Positions 1-5,554 of a stretch of 20,803 nt of DNA are shown here, piece after piece. The notes beneath the pieces are model-generated. The model had not been told where the DNA came from. It made no database searches and worked only from the letters and a program-made list of their open reading frames with translations. The stretch's first letter is position 1, and each line of letters opens with the position of its first letter. The translations under genes were made by a program, and so were the position numbers. Source of the stretch: a virus; the IMG/VR virus record IMGVR_UViG_3300027908_000253, positions 1-20,803 of that record, one strand, 5' to 3'.

Positions 1-276
1 ATGGGATGTGATATGCATCGATATATCGAAGCGCACAACAAGCATCGCGACGCGGCACAAGCGGCTTACGATCTGTTTATAAAACATTGTGGGCGTCGCA
101 TGCCGCGTGTTCCAGGAATGGACACGGTGATTCGGTTGGCTTGGCGTATCGAGTGTGGGCGATCAATCGAGGAGGCAGCTGGGCGCGAATATCTTTATCG
201 ATGGCACATTGTGTTCAATAGTTCGTCGCAGAATGCAGATCGGGTGTTCGGAGTGCCGCATACATTAGGGATGTGA
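1..276 (+). CDS. Hypothetical phage protein (5' end uncertain)
   Basis: I do not recognise this 91-residue frame. It is open from the first base of the window, so the true start may lie upstream; an internal ATG at residue 5 (MHRYIEAHNKHRD) is an alternative. The product is soluble-looking, with a basic helical first half (residues 5-45, several His, Arg and Lys) and no membrane segment or cysteine cluster. It precedes a 74-base gap holding a good promoter, so it probably ends one transcription unit. Codon choice resembles the next rightward genes. Confidence 0.5.
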   Translation: MGCDMHRYIEAHNKHRDAAQAAYDLFIKHCGRRMPRVPGMDTVIRLAWRIECGRSIEEAAGREYLYRWHIVFNSSSQNADRVFGVPHTLGM

Positions 277-283
277 TTTGCAC

Positions 284-312
284 TTGACGCGGTGGTATTG
301 AAAGAGTAGAAA
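284..312 (+). promoter_or_regulatory. Predicted sigma-70-type promoter
   Basis: TTGACG at 284-289 (5 of 6 to the -35 consensus) is followed after exactly 17 bases by TAGAAA at 307-312 (4 of 6 to the -10). It lies in the gap before the gene at 351. The spacer contains TTGAAAGAGT (298-307), which recurs in the promoter region before the gene at 1117. Confidence 0.5.
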
Positions 313-350
313 GGAATGCGCCTCGGATGGCGGGGCTTTAGGAGGACAAC

Positions 351-629
351 ATGGCTGAGAATCGGTGGATTAGACACGTTGTGTGGAAGGATGGTGAATA
401 TCAGTATTGTCGTGATTTAGTTGGAGCGCGTGGCAATCCGAGTGTTGGAAACGATCCTAAATCCATTGCAACTTATTTGCGTTTGCAGTCATCGGCTGCA
501 TTTCGCGACGGCGAGTATGAAGTAAGTTCACGATTAGGCGTTGCGGCAACAGCCATTAACGAAGATGCGCGAAATAATCACGAGCCGTCATGGTCGCTCG
601 CTGAATGGGTTCTGGATGGCGTCGAATAA
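351..629 (+). CDS. Hypothetical phage protein, 92 aa
   Basis: Not recognised. A strong Shine-Dalgarno sequence (AGGAGG, 340-345) sits 5 bases before the ATG, which fixes the start. The N-terminus (MAENRWIRHVVWKDGEYQY) is aromatic-rich, the middle is polar, and there is no membrane segment. The gene heads a two-gene unit with the frame at 670, driven by the candidate promoter at 284-312 and closed by the terminator at 1032-1057. It probably encodes a small early accessory protein; that is inferred from position only. Confidence 0.6.
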   Translation: MAENRWIRHVVWKDGEYQYCRDLVGARGNPSVGNDPKSIATYLRLQSSAAFRDGEYEVSSRLGVAATAINEDARNNHEPSWSLAEWVLDGVE

Positions 630-669
630 TTTAACTGGACGTGTGGCTGAAAAACAACGGGAGAAGGGA

Positions 670-1002
670 ATGAGTGCTATGGAACAAGACAATTTCGATA
701 CGCCGGTCGTGTTTCGCAAAGATCGCAAGAAAGATGCGGAAGTCACCGCAGTTTTTCCGTGCGAGCCGCATGACATTGAAGGTCGTTATATGACTTGCTA
801 TGTTCACGTGGGTCAGCATGGCGGGTGTGGCTGGGAATGGTATCGTGGAACGCGCGCAGCGAAGCCAGAAGAATACGTCGATCTGTTTGCGGAATTGGTT
901 GGCCTTGGTTACCGGCCGAAAGTCTATAGGCGGATCACGTCGCATCTCCGGGACGTGTTTATCGAGGAAGTGAAACGCTTGCATCGCGAGTTGTGCGACT
1001 AA
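670..1002 (+). CDS. Hypothetical phage protein, ~110 aa
   Basis: Not recognised. The frame is open from 541, but the likely start is ATG 670 (MSAMEQDNFDTPVVF), 6 bases after GGAG at 660-663; ATG 679 is also possible with AAGGGA at 664-669. Starting at 541 would require a long overlap with the previous gene. The product has an acidic N-terminus, a central aromatic and glycine segment (HVGQHGGCGWEWYRGTRAAK), and a charged helical C-terminus (RRITSHLRDVFIEEVKRLHRELCD). It is the last gene before a strong terminator. Confidence 0.6.
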   Translation: MSAMEQDNFDTPVVFRKDRKKDAEVTAVFPCEPHDIEGRYMTCYVHVGQHGGCGWEWYRGTRAAKPEEYVDLFAELVGLGYRPKVYRRITSHLRDVFIEEVKRLHRELCD

Positions 1003-1031
1003 TTCCGCAATAACGCGGCGCATGCCTGGAA

Positions 1032-1057
1032 AGCCCGCCCTGGTTGGCGGGTTTTTC
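1032..1057 (+). terminator. Rho-independent terminator
   Basis: CCCGCC (1034-1039) pairs with GGCGGG (1046-1051) around a 6-base loop and is followed by five T (1052-1056). It lies 30 bases after the stop at 1002. Confidence 0.8.
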
Positions 1058-1059
1058 GC

Positions 1060-1088
1060 TTTACAGGTTAGTTGAAAGAGTGTATGAG
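1060..1088 (+). promoter_or_regulatory. Predicted promoter directly after terminator
   Basis: TTTACA (1060-1065), a 17-base spacer and TATGAG (1083-1088) resemble a sigma-70 promoter. The spacer carries TTGAAAGAGT (1072-1081), the same ten bases found in the promoter spacer at 298-307. Its position just after a terminator and before the gene at 1117 supports the call. Confidence 0.4.
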
Positions 1089-1116
1089 TGGATTGTCGAA
1101 ACGAGAGGAGTAGGAC

Positions 1117-1365
1117 ATGACGGCAAAGGAAGCTTTTCGCAAGGCGTACATGATCGAACTTGCGCGGCAACATGCGCTGAAACCGGAAATTTACGTTTGG
1201 CCGATTTCGGAATTGCCGACGGTTGTTGATAAAATGATTGCAGCGCTAGAGCGTGGCGGCGCTAATATCGATTCGCCGGCAATCAAGGCGGCTTGCAAAG
1301 TTTGCGGGTTCAAGCCGAGCATTCAGCGCATCCGCGATTATTTAGCGAAAGGCGTGCTTGTCTAA
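1117..1365 (+). CDS. Hypothetical phage protein, 82 aa
   Basis: Not recognised. A good Shine-Dalgarno (GAGGAG, 1105-1110) precedes the ATG by 6 bases. The product is largely helical with a basic C-terminus (CKVCGFKPSIQRIRDYLAKG). The CKVC pair and the downstream helix could suit a small DNA-binding fold, but no standard domain is clear. It stands alone between its own candidate promoter (1060-1088) and a GAAA-tetraloop terminator (1390-1417), so it looks like a self-contained one-gene unit. Confidence 0.6.
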   Translation: MTAKEAFRKAYMIELARQHALKPEIYVWPISELPTVVDKMIAALERGGANIDSPAIKAACKVCGFKPSIQRIRDYLAKGVLV

Positions 1366-1383
1366 GCAACGTGGCGCGCGACA

Positions 1384-1722
1384 TTAAGAGCCGTCCGAAA
1401 GGGCGGCTTTTTCTTTTTGCGCTCGCATCGTCGGAAGATTGTATTTGCCGACGACGGATCCTGGACCACTGGTTAGCTTTAGGATCGGTTCAGCTCTTTG
1501 CATCAGGCAATCTATTGCCCATTGCGGGACGTGCCGGCGACCTTTGCGCCAGTGTTGGATTGCGCTCCAGGTAACTCGATTGTGGAATAGCGCGAGCACC
1601 TCGCGGTGCGATCCTGACGGCGCAAATGCGCGAATCACTTTGTTCAACGCGGCGACGCTACCACTCGGCACGGGAGAGCGGTTAGGGTGCTTAGGAAGCC
1701 CGCACGCTGGCGATTCGTTCAT
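1384..1722 (-). CDS. HTH regulator, Cro/CI-like phage DNA-binding protein
   Basis: This 112-residue leftward gene probably encodes a DNA-binding regulator. Residues 40-75 (HREVLALFHNRVTWSAIQHW and onward) follow the pattern of a phage Cro-type helix-turn-helix: helix, turn at RVTW, recognition helix SAIQHWRKGRR, then WAIDCL. The flanks are proline- and serine-rich and look disordered. The start has a weak AGG about 8 bases upstream on the minus strand. It is the only leftward gene in the left part of the window and faces a 400-base gene-free control region, as a lysogeny-type or early repressor would. Its operator is unknown; the 17-base palindrome at 2082-2098 is a candidate by proximity only. 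Confidence 0.65.
   Translation of the reverse strand: MNESPACGLPKHPNRSPVPSGSVAALNKVIRAFAPSGSHREVLALFHNRVTWSAIQHWRKGRRHVPQWAIDCLMQRAEPILKLTSGPGSVVGKYNLPTMRAQKEKAALSDGS
1390..1417 (+). terminator. Rho-independent terminator with GAAA tetraloop
   Basis: GCCGTCC (1390-1396) pairs with GGGCGGC (1401-1407), including one G-T pair, across a GAAA loop (1397-1400), followed by TTTTTCTTTTT. It lies 25 bases after the stop of the gene at 1117. The same bases encode the last residues of the leftward gene that ends at 1384, so the two units are convergent and overlap here. Confidence 0.85.
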
Positions 1723-2081
1723 GCCGGCTACCTAGCGCCTTGCGCCGCGTCGATCAATCCCAGGCGTCTGCGCGCCCGAGCTCCTAACTACCGCGTCAAA
1801 CCGTCGCACCCATTGAGCCAAAAGCCCTTTACGAGCCACTTTCAGTCCTACAAGACTGCAAGCAATCGGTGTTTAGATACCTTTGTAGGGGTAACCGAGG
1901 CTTTCCAGCTCGACCTGGCGTGCCGGCCGGCGCGAGGCGCTATCGGTTCGCGCTCACGACGCCGCAAGTAAGTGACTGGTCAGTAGCATCGTTTTGGCGA
2001 GGCGAAGGACCGCGGCGAAAGGGAATCGGGTGCACCCCACCTAGTCCCAGGCCCAAAATTTCCAAAAAATTTTCGCGCTGC

Positions 2082-2098
2082 GTAGTTGCCGTGACTAC
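2082..2098. repeat. 17-bp palindrome, copy A
   Basis: GTAGTTGCCGTGACTAC has 5-base inverted arms around 7 bases. It is one of four related sites (also 3927, 5060, 9478). It lies 24 bases before the GTG start of the cytosine methyltransferase and overlaps the -35 of a candidate promoter, so it could be an operator. Confidence 0.7.
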
Positions 2099-2116
2099 AG
2101 CAACCGTGCTACATTC
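2087..2116 (+). promoter_or_regulatory. Possible promoter for the methyltransferase block
   Basis: TTGCCG near 2087-2092, an 18-base spacer and TACATT (about 2111-2116) form a weak sigma-70-like pair. The -35 lies inside palindrome copy A, an arrangement that would let a bound protein block transcription. The match to consensus is modest. Confidence 0.3.
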
Positions 2117-2121
2117 CAACA

Positions 2122-2997
2122 GTGCAGCCACTTGCCTACTACAATGAGATCGACCCATACTGCGCTCGGTGGCTGCGCAACCTCATCGCAAATTCCCACA
2201 TCGCTCCAGGCCACGTCGACGAGCGTGACATCCGGGATGTCAAGCCTTATGAACTCGCCCCCTACACCCAATGCCATTTTTTTGCCGGCATCGGCGGCTG
2301 GTCTGTTGCGCTCCGACTCGCAAATATTTCCGATAATCAAAAAATTTGGACTGGCAGCTGTCCTTGCCAGCCTTTCTCCGCGGCAGGCTTTGCAGGCGGC
2401 TTTGATGATGAGCGGCATCTCTGGCCGGCATGGTTCCAACTCGTCGCGCAGTGCAAGCCTCCAATTATCTTTGGAGAGCAGGTTGCGAGCAAGCTTGGAC
2501 TGCAATGGTTCGACCTTGTTCAATCTGATCTGGAAAACGCGCACTACTCCGTTGGGGCGATCGATCTGTGCGCTGCGAGCGTCGGCGCGCCGCATATCAG
2601 ACAGCGATTATGGTTCGTGGGGCACGCCGAAGGTTGCGACGGGCGATTACCAGCGCGATCGATCCGGCAACAAGATTCTGAATTTGCAGGGGCAGGCAAA
2701 ACTCGCGAGCTGGCCGACACCAACGAAGGACGATTCGAAGAACAGTGGGAAACCGGAAACGGCGAGAGTAGCAAACAACAGCGATCCGTTTTCGTCACTT
2801 CCGACAACAGTGCATCGCGTAATTGGAGTGCTGTTGACTGGCTCCCCTGCACCGATGGAAAAGCGCGGCCAGTTGAACCCGGCACATTCCCGCTGGCTCA
2901 TGGGATACCCGCCCGAGTGGCTAAGCTGTGCGCCTTCGGCAACGCCATCGTCCCGCAAGTCGCGGCGGAATTCATCAAAGCGGCCCTAGCCCAATGA
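2122..2997 (+). CDS. DNA (cytosine-5) methyltransferase
   Basis: Transfers a methyl group from SAM to C5 of cytosine in DNA, probably shielding phage DNA from host restriction. Visible motifs are motif [10 protein letters not shown] (about residues 52-60), the catalytic loop [12 protein letters not shown] with the PCQ cysteine (about 78-89), GEQVAS in place of the usual ENV motif (about 113-118), the QRLWFVG motif VIII region (about 161-167), and motif [16 protein letters not shown] near the C-terminus. The length of about 291 residues is normal for compact phage enzymes. GTG 2122 is the only start that keeps the expected N-terminus ([18 protein letters not shown]); no Shine-Dalgarno is evident. 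The stop overlaps the next start (ATGA at 2994). A second frame covering nearly the whole gene is also open (see the entry at 2237). Confidence 0.9.
   Translation: MQPLAYYNEIDPYCARWLRNLIANSHIAPGHVDERDIRDVKPYELAPYTQCHFFAGIGGWSVALRLANISDNQKIWTGSCPCQPFSAAGFAGGFDDERHLWPAWFQLVAQCKPPIIFGEQVASKLGLQWFDLVQSDLENAHYSVGAIDLCAASVGAPHIRQRLWFVGHAEGCDGRLPARSIRQQDSEFAGAGKTRELADTNEGRFEEQWETGNGESSKQQRSVFVTSDNSASRNWSAVDWLPCTDGKARPVEPGTFPLAHGIPARVAKLCAFGNAIVPQVAAEFIKAALAQ
2237..2989 (+). CDS. Overlapping frame, [20 protein letters not shown]-type phage protein
   Basis: This frame is shifted by one base relative to the methyltransferase and is open from 2132 to 2989. Likely starts are ATG 2237 or 2249; neither has a good Shine-Dalgarno. 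Its translation has features I associate with a family of phage proteins often named DNA methyltransferase: LPASAAG near the start, [26 protein letters not shown] and SWPTP repeats, and [17 protein letters not shown] near the C-terminus. These segments are the other-frame reading of conserved methyltransferase DNA, so their conservation may be a by-product. It has no SAM-binding or catalytic motif of its own. It is either a real overprinted gene or a recurrent annotation shadow. Confidence 0.35.
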   Translation: MSSLMNSPPTPNAIFLPASAAGLLRSDSQIFPIIKKFGLAAVLASLSPRQALQAALMMSGISGRHGSNSSRSASLQLSLESRLRASLDCNGSTLFNLIWKTRTTPLGRSICALRASARRISDSDYGSWGTPKVATGDYQRDRSGNKILNLQGQAKLASWPTPTKDDSKNSGKPETARVANNSDPFSSLPTTVHRVIGVLLTGSPAPMEKRGQLNPAHSRWLMGYPPEWLSCAPSATPSSRKSRRNSSKRP

Positions 2998-3203
2998 CCA
3001 AACTCCCCCACCACGAAGCAAACTATAAACCGACAACCCCGTTCCCCGGCCGCAGCTGCTTGAACTGCACGATGTTTTCCTGCGTCGTCGTTTCATCCTC
3101 GCCGGAGCCTGCCGCAGGCAGATGCCGACTGGTCCAGGATCCAATATCCCGCGAAGGTTGGTGCAAATTCCATGAGAAGGTGCTGCCTTGGGTGTTGCCG
3201 TGA
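2994..3203 (+). CDS. Small HiPIP-like cysteine protein
   Basis: A 69-residue protein whose cysteine pattern (SCLNCTMFSC, then GRCRLVQDPISREGWCKFHE) matches that of high-potential iron-sulfur proteins and related small phage proteins: CxxC, a variable stretch, then C...GWC followed by an aromatic residue. It could bind an Fe-S cluster or zinc. There is no signal peptide, so a periplasmic electron carrier of the classical HiPIP kind is unlikely. The start overlaps the methyltransferase stop (ATGA) and the stop overlaps the GTG proposed for the next gene (GTGA at 3200), so the three are probably translationally coupled. Confidence 0.6.
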   Translation: MTKLPHHEANYKPTTPFPGRSCLNCTMFSCVVVSSSPEPAAGRCRLVQDPISREGWCKFHEKVLPWVLP

Positions 3204-3227
3204 TCAAACTCCTTCAAGGCGACGCGA

Positions 3228-3992
3228 TTGCGTTGTGCAAAAACGCTTCGATCGTCGTGCATCGATCTCGTTGTTTCCGATCTACCTTACGGGCAGACTC
3301 AGAACGATTGGGATAAACCGCTGCCGTTTGAATCGATGTGGCAGGAGTTGCGTCGCGTTACGAAGCCTGCTGCAGCAATCTGCTTAATGGCCGCGCAACC
3401 ATTCGCCGCTCGCCTTGTGTGCAGCAACGAGAAAGATTTCCGCTACGATCTTATTTGGTACAAAAACAAAGCTACTGGATTTCTCAACGCGAAGCGCATG
3501 CCACTGCGAGCGCACGAACACATTCTAATTTTTTATCGGCAAACACCTATTTATAATCCGCAAAAAACTAACGGGCACGAGCCGGGGCACAACGCGAAGC
3601 GCGCTACTAAAAGTTCTAATTACGGAGCTTACGAAAGCACAGAATACGGCGGCAGCACTGAACGCTATCCGACGAGTGTTTTGTCAATTCCGATTATCAA
3701 TAATGATTCTCCCGACAAGGAGCATCCTACACAGAAGCCGGTTCCTTTGATGGAATGGCTGATCGCGTCGTACAGCGTGCCGGGAAACGTCGTGCTTGAT
3801 ATCACCGCCGGCAGTGGTACGATCGGCGTCGCGGCAAACAACCTGAATCGCCACGCTATCCTGTTCGAATTGAACCCGACGTACATAGAAATAGCTCAAC
3901 GCAGATGCGGTCTTGACAAACCCTTCGTAGTCACCGAAACTACGCCATGGCATACCGATGGACGCCTGAAGCTTGGCGCGCGTGGCAGTTGA
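3228..3992 (+). CDS. DNA N6-adenine/N4-cytosine methyltransferase, 5' end frame-disrupted
   Basis: An amino-methyltransferase of the beta arrangement. Motif IV DLPYG comes early (about residue 18), followed by a target-recognition region, HPTQKP (about residue 166), the SAM-binding motif DITAGSGTIG (about 190) and ELNPTYIEIAQRR. It would methylate adenine N6 or cytosine N4. The frame's first available start is TTG 3228, but the typical beginning of this family, MIKLLQGDAIALCK, is encoded in another frame from GTG 3200, coupled to the preceding stop. The two frames meet at an A5 run (3239-3243); removing one A would join them into a normal protein. The gene is therefore either frameshifted, affected by a sequencing error, or translated from a weak downstream start. 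Confidence 0.85.
   Translation: MRCAKTLRSSCIDLVVSDLPYGQTQNDWDKPLPFESMWQELRRVTKPAAAICLMAAQPFAARLVCSNEKDFRYDLIWYKNKATGFLNAKRMPLRAHEHILIFYRQTPIYNPQKTNGHEPGHNAKRATKSSNYGAYESTEYGGSTERYPTSVLSIPIINNDSPDKEHPTQKPVPLMEWLIASYSVPGNVVLDITAGSGTIGVAANNLNRHAILFELNPTYIEIAQRRCGLDKPFVVTETTPWHTDGRLKLGARGS
3927..3943. repeat. 17-bp palindrome, copy D (inverted)
   Basis: GTAGTCACCGAAACTAC; its reverse complement GTAGTTTCGGTGACTAC aligns with the other copies. It lies inside the end of the amino-methyltransferase gene and ends 3 bases before the ATG at 3947. Confidence 0.65.
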
Positions 3993-4153
3993 GCAACCAG
4001 CAGCTGCTGGCGCGAGGATTCAAGCTGGTGACCAATTATTTGCGCGACGGCACGATCGAGCACTGGGCGATTCGCGGCGAGCAAAAACTGCGCAACGATC
4101 CGTGCTGGCCGCTAATCCCGTTGGAATGCCTCGAACACCATAAGGAGTCTTGA
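3947..4153 (+). CDS. Hypothetical phage protein, 68 aa
   Basis: Not recognised. It starts inside the last 46 bases of the methyltransferase gene, in another frame, and ends one base before the next gene's ATG. No clear Shine-Dalgarno is visible; palindrome copy D occupies the position just upstream of the start. The product is tryptophan-rich (WTPEAW, RAWQL, IEHWAIRG, CWPLIPL) with a charged C-terminus. The overlap is longer than elsewhere in the window, but codon use after 3992 and the tight spacing to the next gene support it as coding. Confidence 0.5.
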   Translation: MAYRWTPEAWRAWQLSNQQLLARGFKLVTNYLRDGTIEHWAIRGEQKLRNDPCWPLIPLECLEHHKES

Positions 4154-4154
4154 G

Positions 4155-4376
4155 ATGAAACACCTGATCATGGACGCAACGGGTCACAGCACGATCGAGT
4201 TCAACCCGCTTGACAGCGGGCAAGCCAGCGAGGCGATGGAGCGCTTCCGCGCCCTGACTGGCAACGGGCACGTCGCTGCCACGCGCAAGGCCGGCGAGAC
4301 CGATTACCAGGTGATCAAGACCCCGGACCAGCAGCAGGACGAGACCCTGTTCGTCCCGCAGATGCGCGGTGGCTGA
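4155..4376 (+). CDS. Conserved small phage protein, 73 aa
   Basis: Resembles a small protein I have seen repeatedly in proteobacterial phages, starting with a hydrophobic Met-Asp-Ala-Thr-Gly-His segment (LIMDATGHSTIEF), with an AMERFRALTGNG middle and a DETLFVPQMRGG end. Its function is unknown; the fold may be a small alpha/beta domain. The Shine-Dalgarno AGGAG (4143-4147) gives good spacing to ATG 4155, and the preceding stop is only one base away. The codons are GC-rich, unlike the AT-richer genes on either side. Confidence 0.7.
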   Translation: MKHLIMDATGHSTIEFNPLDSGQASEAMERFRALTGNGHVAATRKAGETDYQVIKTPDQQQDETLFVPQMRGG

Positions 4377-4394
4377 CTTGCCTCCGGCGGCCCT

Positions 4395-5009
4395 GTGCAC
4401 GCGCTTGAACTGTGGTTGGAACAGTTATCTGCGGCGCAGTTATTAGCTGTTGTAATTTGCGCCTTGATTGCCGGCGGTTTTGTTGGCGCTTTATTTTCCA
4501 GTTTTTTGGAACCGCGGTGCAACATGGCTGTTGACGGTGACATAGATAATTGGCGTCACGCTTGCCGAACTGCAACAATAGCATGCGTTGGTAGCGGCTA
4601 CGCGAATACCGGCGAGATTACCAAAAAATCTTTCGACCTCCTGCGCAGTTGGCTTTCGAAATCCCAGCTTGAAGATTTCAATGTGCTGAGACATTTCGAT
4701 GTCATCGGCAGCAGGACCGGAACGAGATATCGTATTTCCCAGCGTTCCAGTTTCAACGTCGAAGAACTTTCATCTGCCGGGTATCCTATTGCCATGCTTT
4801 GTTTCATCCCGCAAGGCGCCCACGCCATGGGTGATATCATGCTGGCTCAGAAGGTCATGCTGGAAACCGACGAGCCCTCGGCGCTGAAGATTGCAAATCG
4901 GAGCTCCCGTTTTAGAAGCGACGTGTATGCTGGTCTCGTGGCAGCCACGCAGCGTTCGATTTCGCTTAATTCCATTTGGCGAAGGCTCTTCGAGCAGGTT
5001 ATCGACTAA
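4395..5009 (+). CDS. Membrane-anchored hypothetical protein, 204 aa
   Basis: Not recognised. It begins at GTG 4395 with a weak upstream signal. Residues 12-38 ([20 protein letters not shown] and onward) form one clear N-terminal membrane segment; the rest is predicted soluble with mixed helices. This suggests a protein held in the inner membrane by its N-terminus, but no catalytic motif stands out. It is followed by palindrome copy B and a very strong terminator, so it ends a transcription unit. An accessory or superinfection-exclusion role is possible but unsupported by any motif. Confidence 0.6.
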   Translation: MHALELWLEQLSAAQLLAVVICALIAGGFVGALFSSFLEPRCNMAVDGDIDNWRHACRTATIACVGSGYANTGEITKKSFDLLRSWLSKSQLEDFNVLRHFDVIGSRTGTRYRISQRSSFNVEELSSAGYPIAMLCFIPQGAHAMGDIMLAQKVMLETDEPSALKIANRSSRFRSDVYAGLVAATQRSISLNSIWRRLFEQVID

Positions 5010-5059
5010 ACGTAAAATAATTTCGGCTCGTTCGCCGAAGGCGGGGTTGACTCTCTCCG

Positions 5060-5076
5060 GTAGTTATGGCAACTAC
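5060..5076. repeat. 17-bp palindrome, copy B
   Basis: GTAGTTATGGCAACTAC; the most symmetrical copy, with perfect 6-base arms around 5 bases. It lies 60 bases before the long-stem terminator. Confidence 0.7.
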
Positions 5077-5135
5077 ACAAGTGCCGACGATCCTGGACCC
5101 ATAGTCGCCCCCAGCCTCGTAAGTCCAGGCGCGGT

Positions 5136-5189
5136 GCCCGGCTCCTGCTTAACCCGCCGTAGGCGGGTTAAGCAGGAGCCGGGCTTTTT
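5136..5189 (+). terminator. Exceptionally long perfect-stem terminator
   Basis: The arms 5136-5158 and 5162-5184 are perfectly complementary over 23 base pairs with a 3-base GTA loop, followed by TTTTT (5185-5189). This is far longer than a usual intrinsic terminator stem. It separates the membrane protein gene from the RHH/ClpX-finger/glycosyltransferase unit. Confidence 0.9.
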
Positions 5190-5224
5190 AACCCGCCGAA
5201 GGTGGGCAAGCCAGGGAATGCGTG

Positions 5225-5383
5225 TTGCCCGACAACCATCCGACTTCAATCCGGCTCGATCGCTCGCTCAAGGTCGAACTGGTCAAGTTTGCCAAGGCAC
5301 AGGGCTGCTCGGTGACTTGGTTGATCGCCGACATCCTGAGGAAGTGGGCGGCCTGGAAGAAGGCGCAGGAGCAAAAGAAATGA
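5225..5383 (+). CDS. Ribbon-helix-helix (Arc/CopG-like) DNA-binding protein, 52 aa
   Basis: A short gene with a clear ribbon-helix-helix pattern: the beta strand [10 protein letters not shown], then helix A ([11 protein letters not shown]), a turn with Cys-Ser, and helix B ([19 protein letters not shown]). Such proteins bind DNA as dimers through the paired N-terminal strands and usually act as repressors or autoregulators. TTG 5225 is preferred because AGGGA (5213-5217) lies 7 bases upstream; GTG 5222 is also possible. The stop overlaps the next ATG (ATGA at 5380). Lying just after the strong terminator, it could regulate the downstream cassette, perhaps through one of the nearby palindromes; that is inference. 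Confidence 0.75.
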   Translation: MPDNHPTSIRLDRSLKVELVKFAKAQGCSVTWLIADILRKWAAWKKAQEQKK

Positions 5384-5553
5384 GCAAAACGAAATGCTAT
5401 TGTTCGTTTTGTGGAAAAAGCAACGAGGAAGTATTTCAGTTAATAGCTGGCGTGACTTGTTTTATTTGTAATGAGTGCGTTGGTTTGTGTGTAGAGATAA
5501 TTGCGAAAAAGCGTGCGGAAGTCACAAAGTCTCTTTTGGAAGCGGGCTACTAA
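5380..5553 (+). CDS. Stand-alone ClpX-type C4 zinc-finger protein, 57 aa
   Basis: The protein is essentially only the N-terminal zinc-binding domain of Clp[21 protein letters not shown] continuing to [14 protein letters not shown], with the four zinc cysteines in CxxC...CxxC (C8, C11, C30, C33). In ClpX this domain dimerises and binds substrates and adaptors such as SspB, lambda O and MuB. No AAA+ ATPase follows; the protein ends after a short charged helix. It may bind host ClpX or its adaptors, or serve as a simple zinc module. The start overlaps the RHH stop (ATGA), so the two are coupled. The codons are AT-richer than those of the following glycosyltransferase. Confidence 0.85.
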   Translation: MSKTKCYCSFCGKSNEEVFQLIAGVTCFICNECVGLCVEIIAKKRAEVTKSLLEAGY

Positions 5554-5554
5554 A

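Larger units (their letters stand above)
1723..2121. other. Gene-free control region between divergent genes
   Basis: No convincing gene or tRNA lies here; the short open frames on both strands lack Shine-Dalgarno signals and recognisable domains. Visible elements are the 10-base palindrome GGGTGCACCC (2028-2037), an A/T inverted repeat AAAATT...AATTTT (about 2055-2073), the 17-base palindrome at 2082-2098, and on the minus strand TTGACGCGGTAGT (1799-1787), which matches 12 of 13 bases at 284-296. The region separates the leftward HTH gene from the rightward methyltransferase and probably carries their promoters. Confidence 0.5.
5010..5221. other. Gene-free segment with palindrome B and hairpins
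   Basis: No gene is seen. The segment holds, in order, a short CGCC-GAA-GGCG hairpin (5033-5043), palindrome copy B (5060-5076), a terminator with a 23-bp perfect stem (5136-5184), and a second small hairpin CCCGCC-GAA-GGTGGG (5192-5206) just before the Shine-Dalgarno of the next gene. Confidence 0.7.

Noticed and set aside
1723-2121. A tRNA or other structured RNA gene
   Set aside because: A few tRNA-like words (GGTTCG) occur, but no cloverleaf with acceptor and anticodon stems can be formed.
1940-2158. Leftward 72-codon frame in the control region
   Set aside because: No Shine-Dalgarno and no domain; it runs through the promoter and palindrome and into the methyltransferase start.
3237-3245. 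Programmed -1 frameshift at C-AAA-AAC
   Set aside because: The change needed to join the two methyltransferase frames is +1 (or loss of one A), not -1, so the classic slippery heptamer does not explain it.
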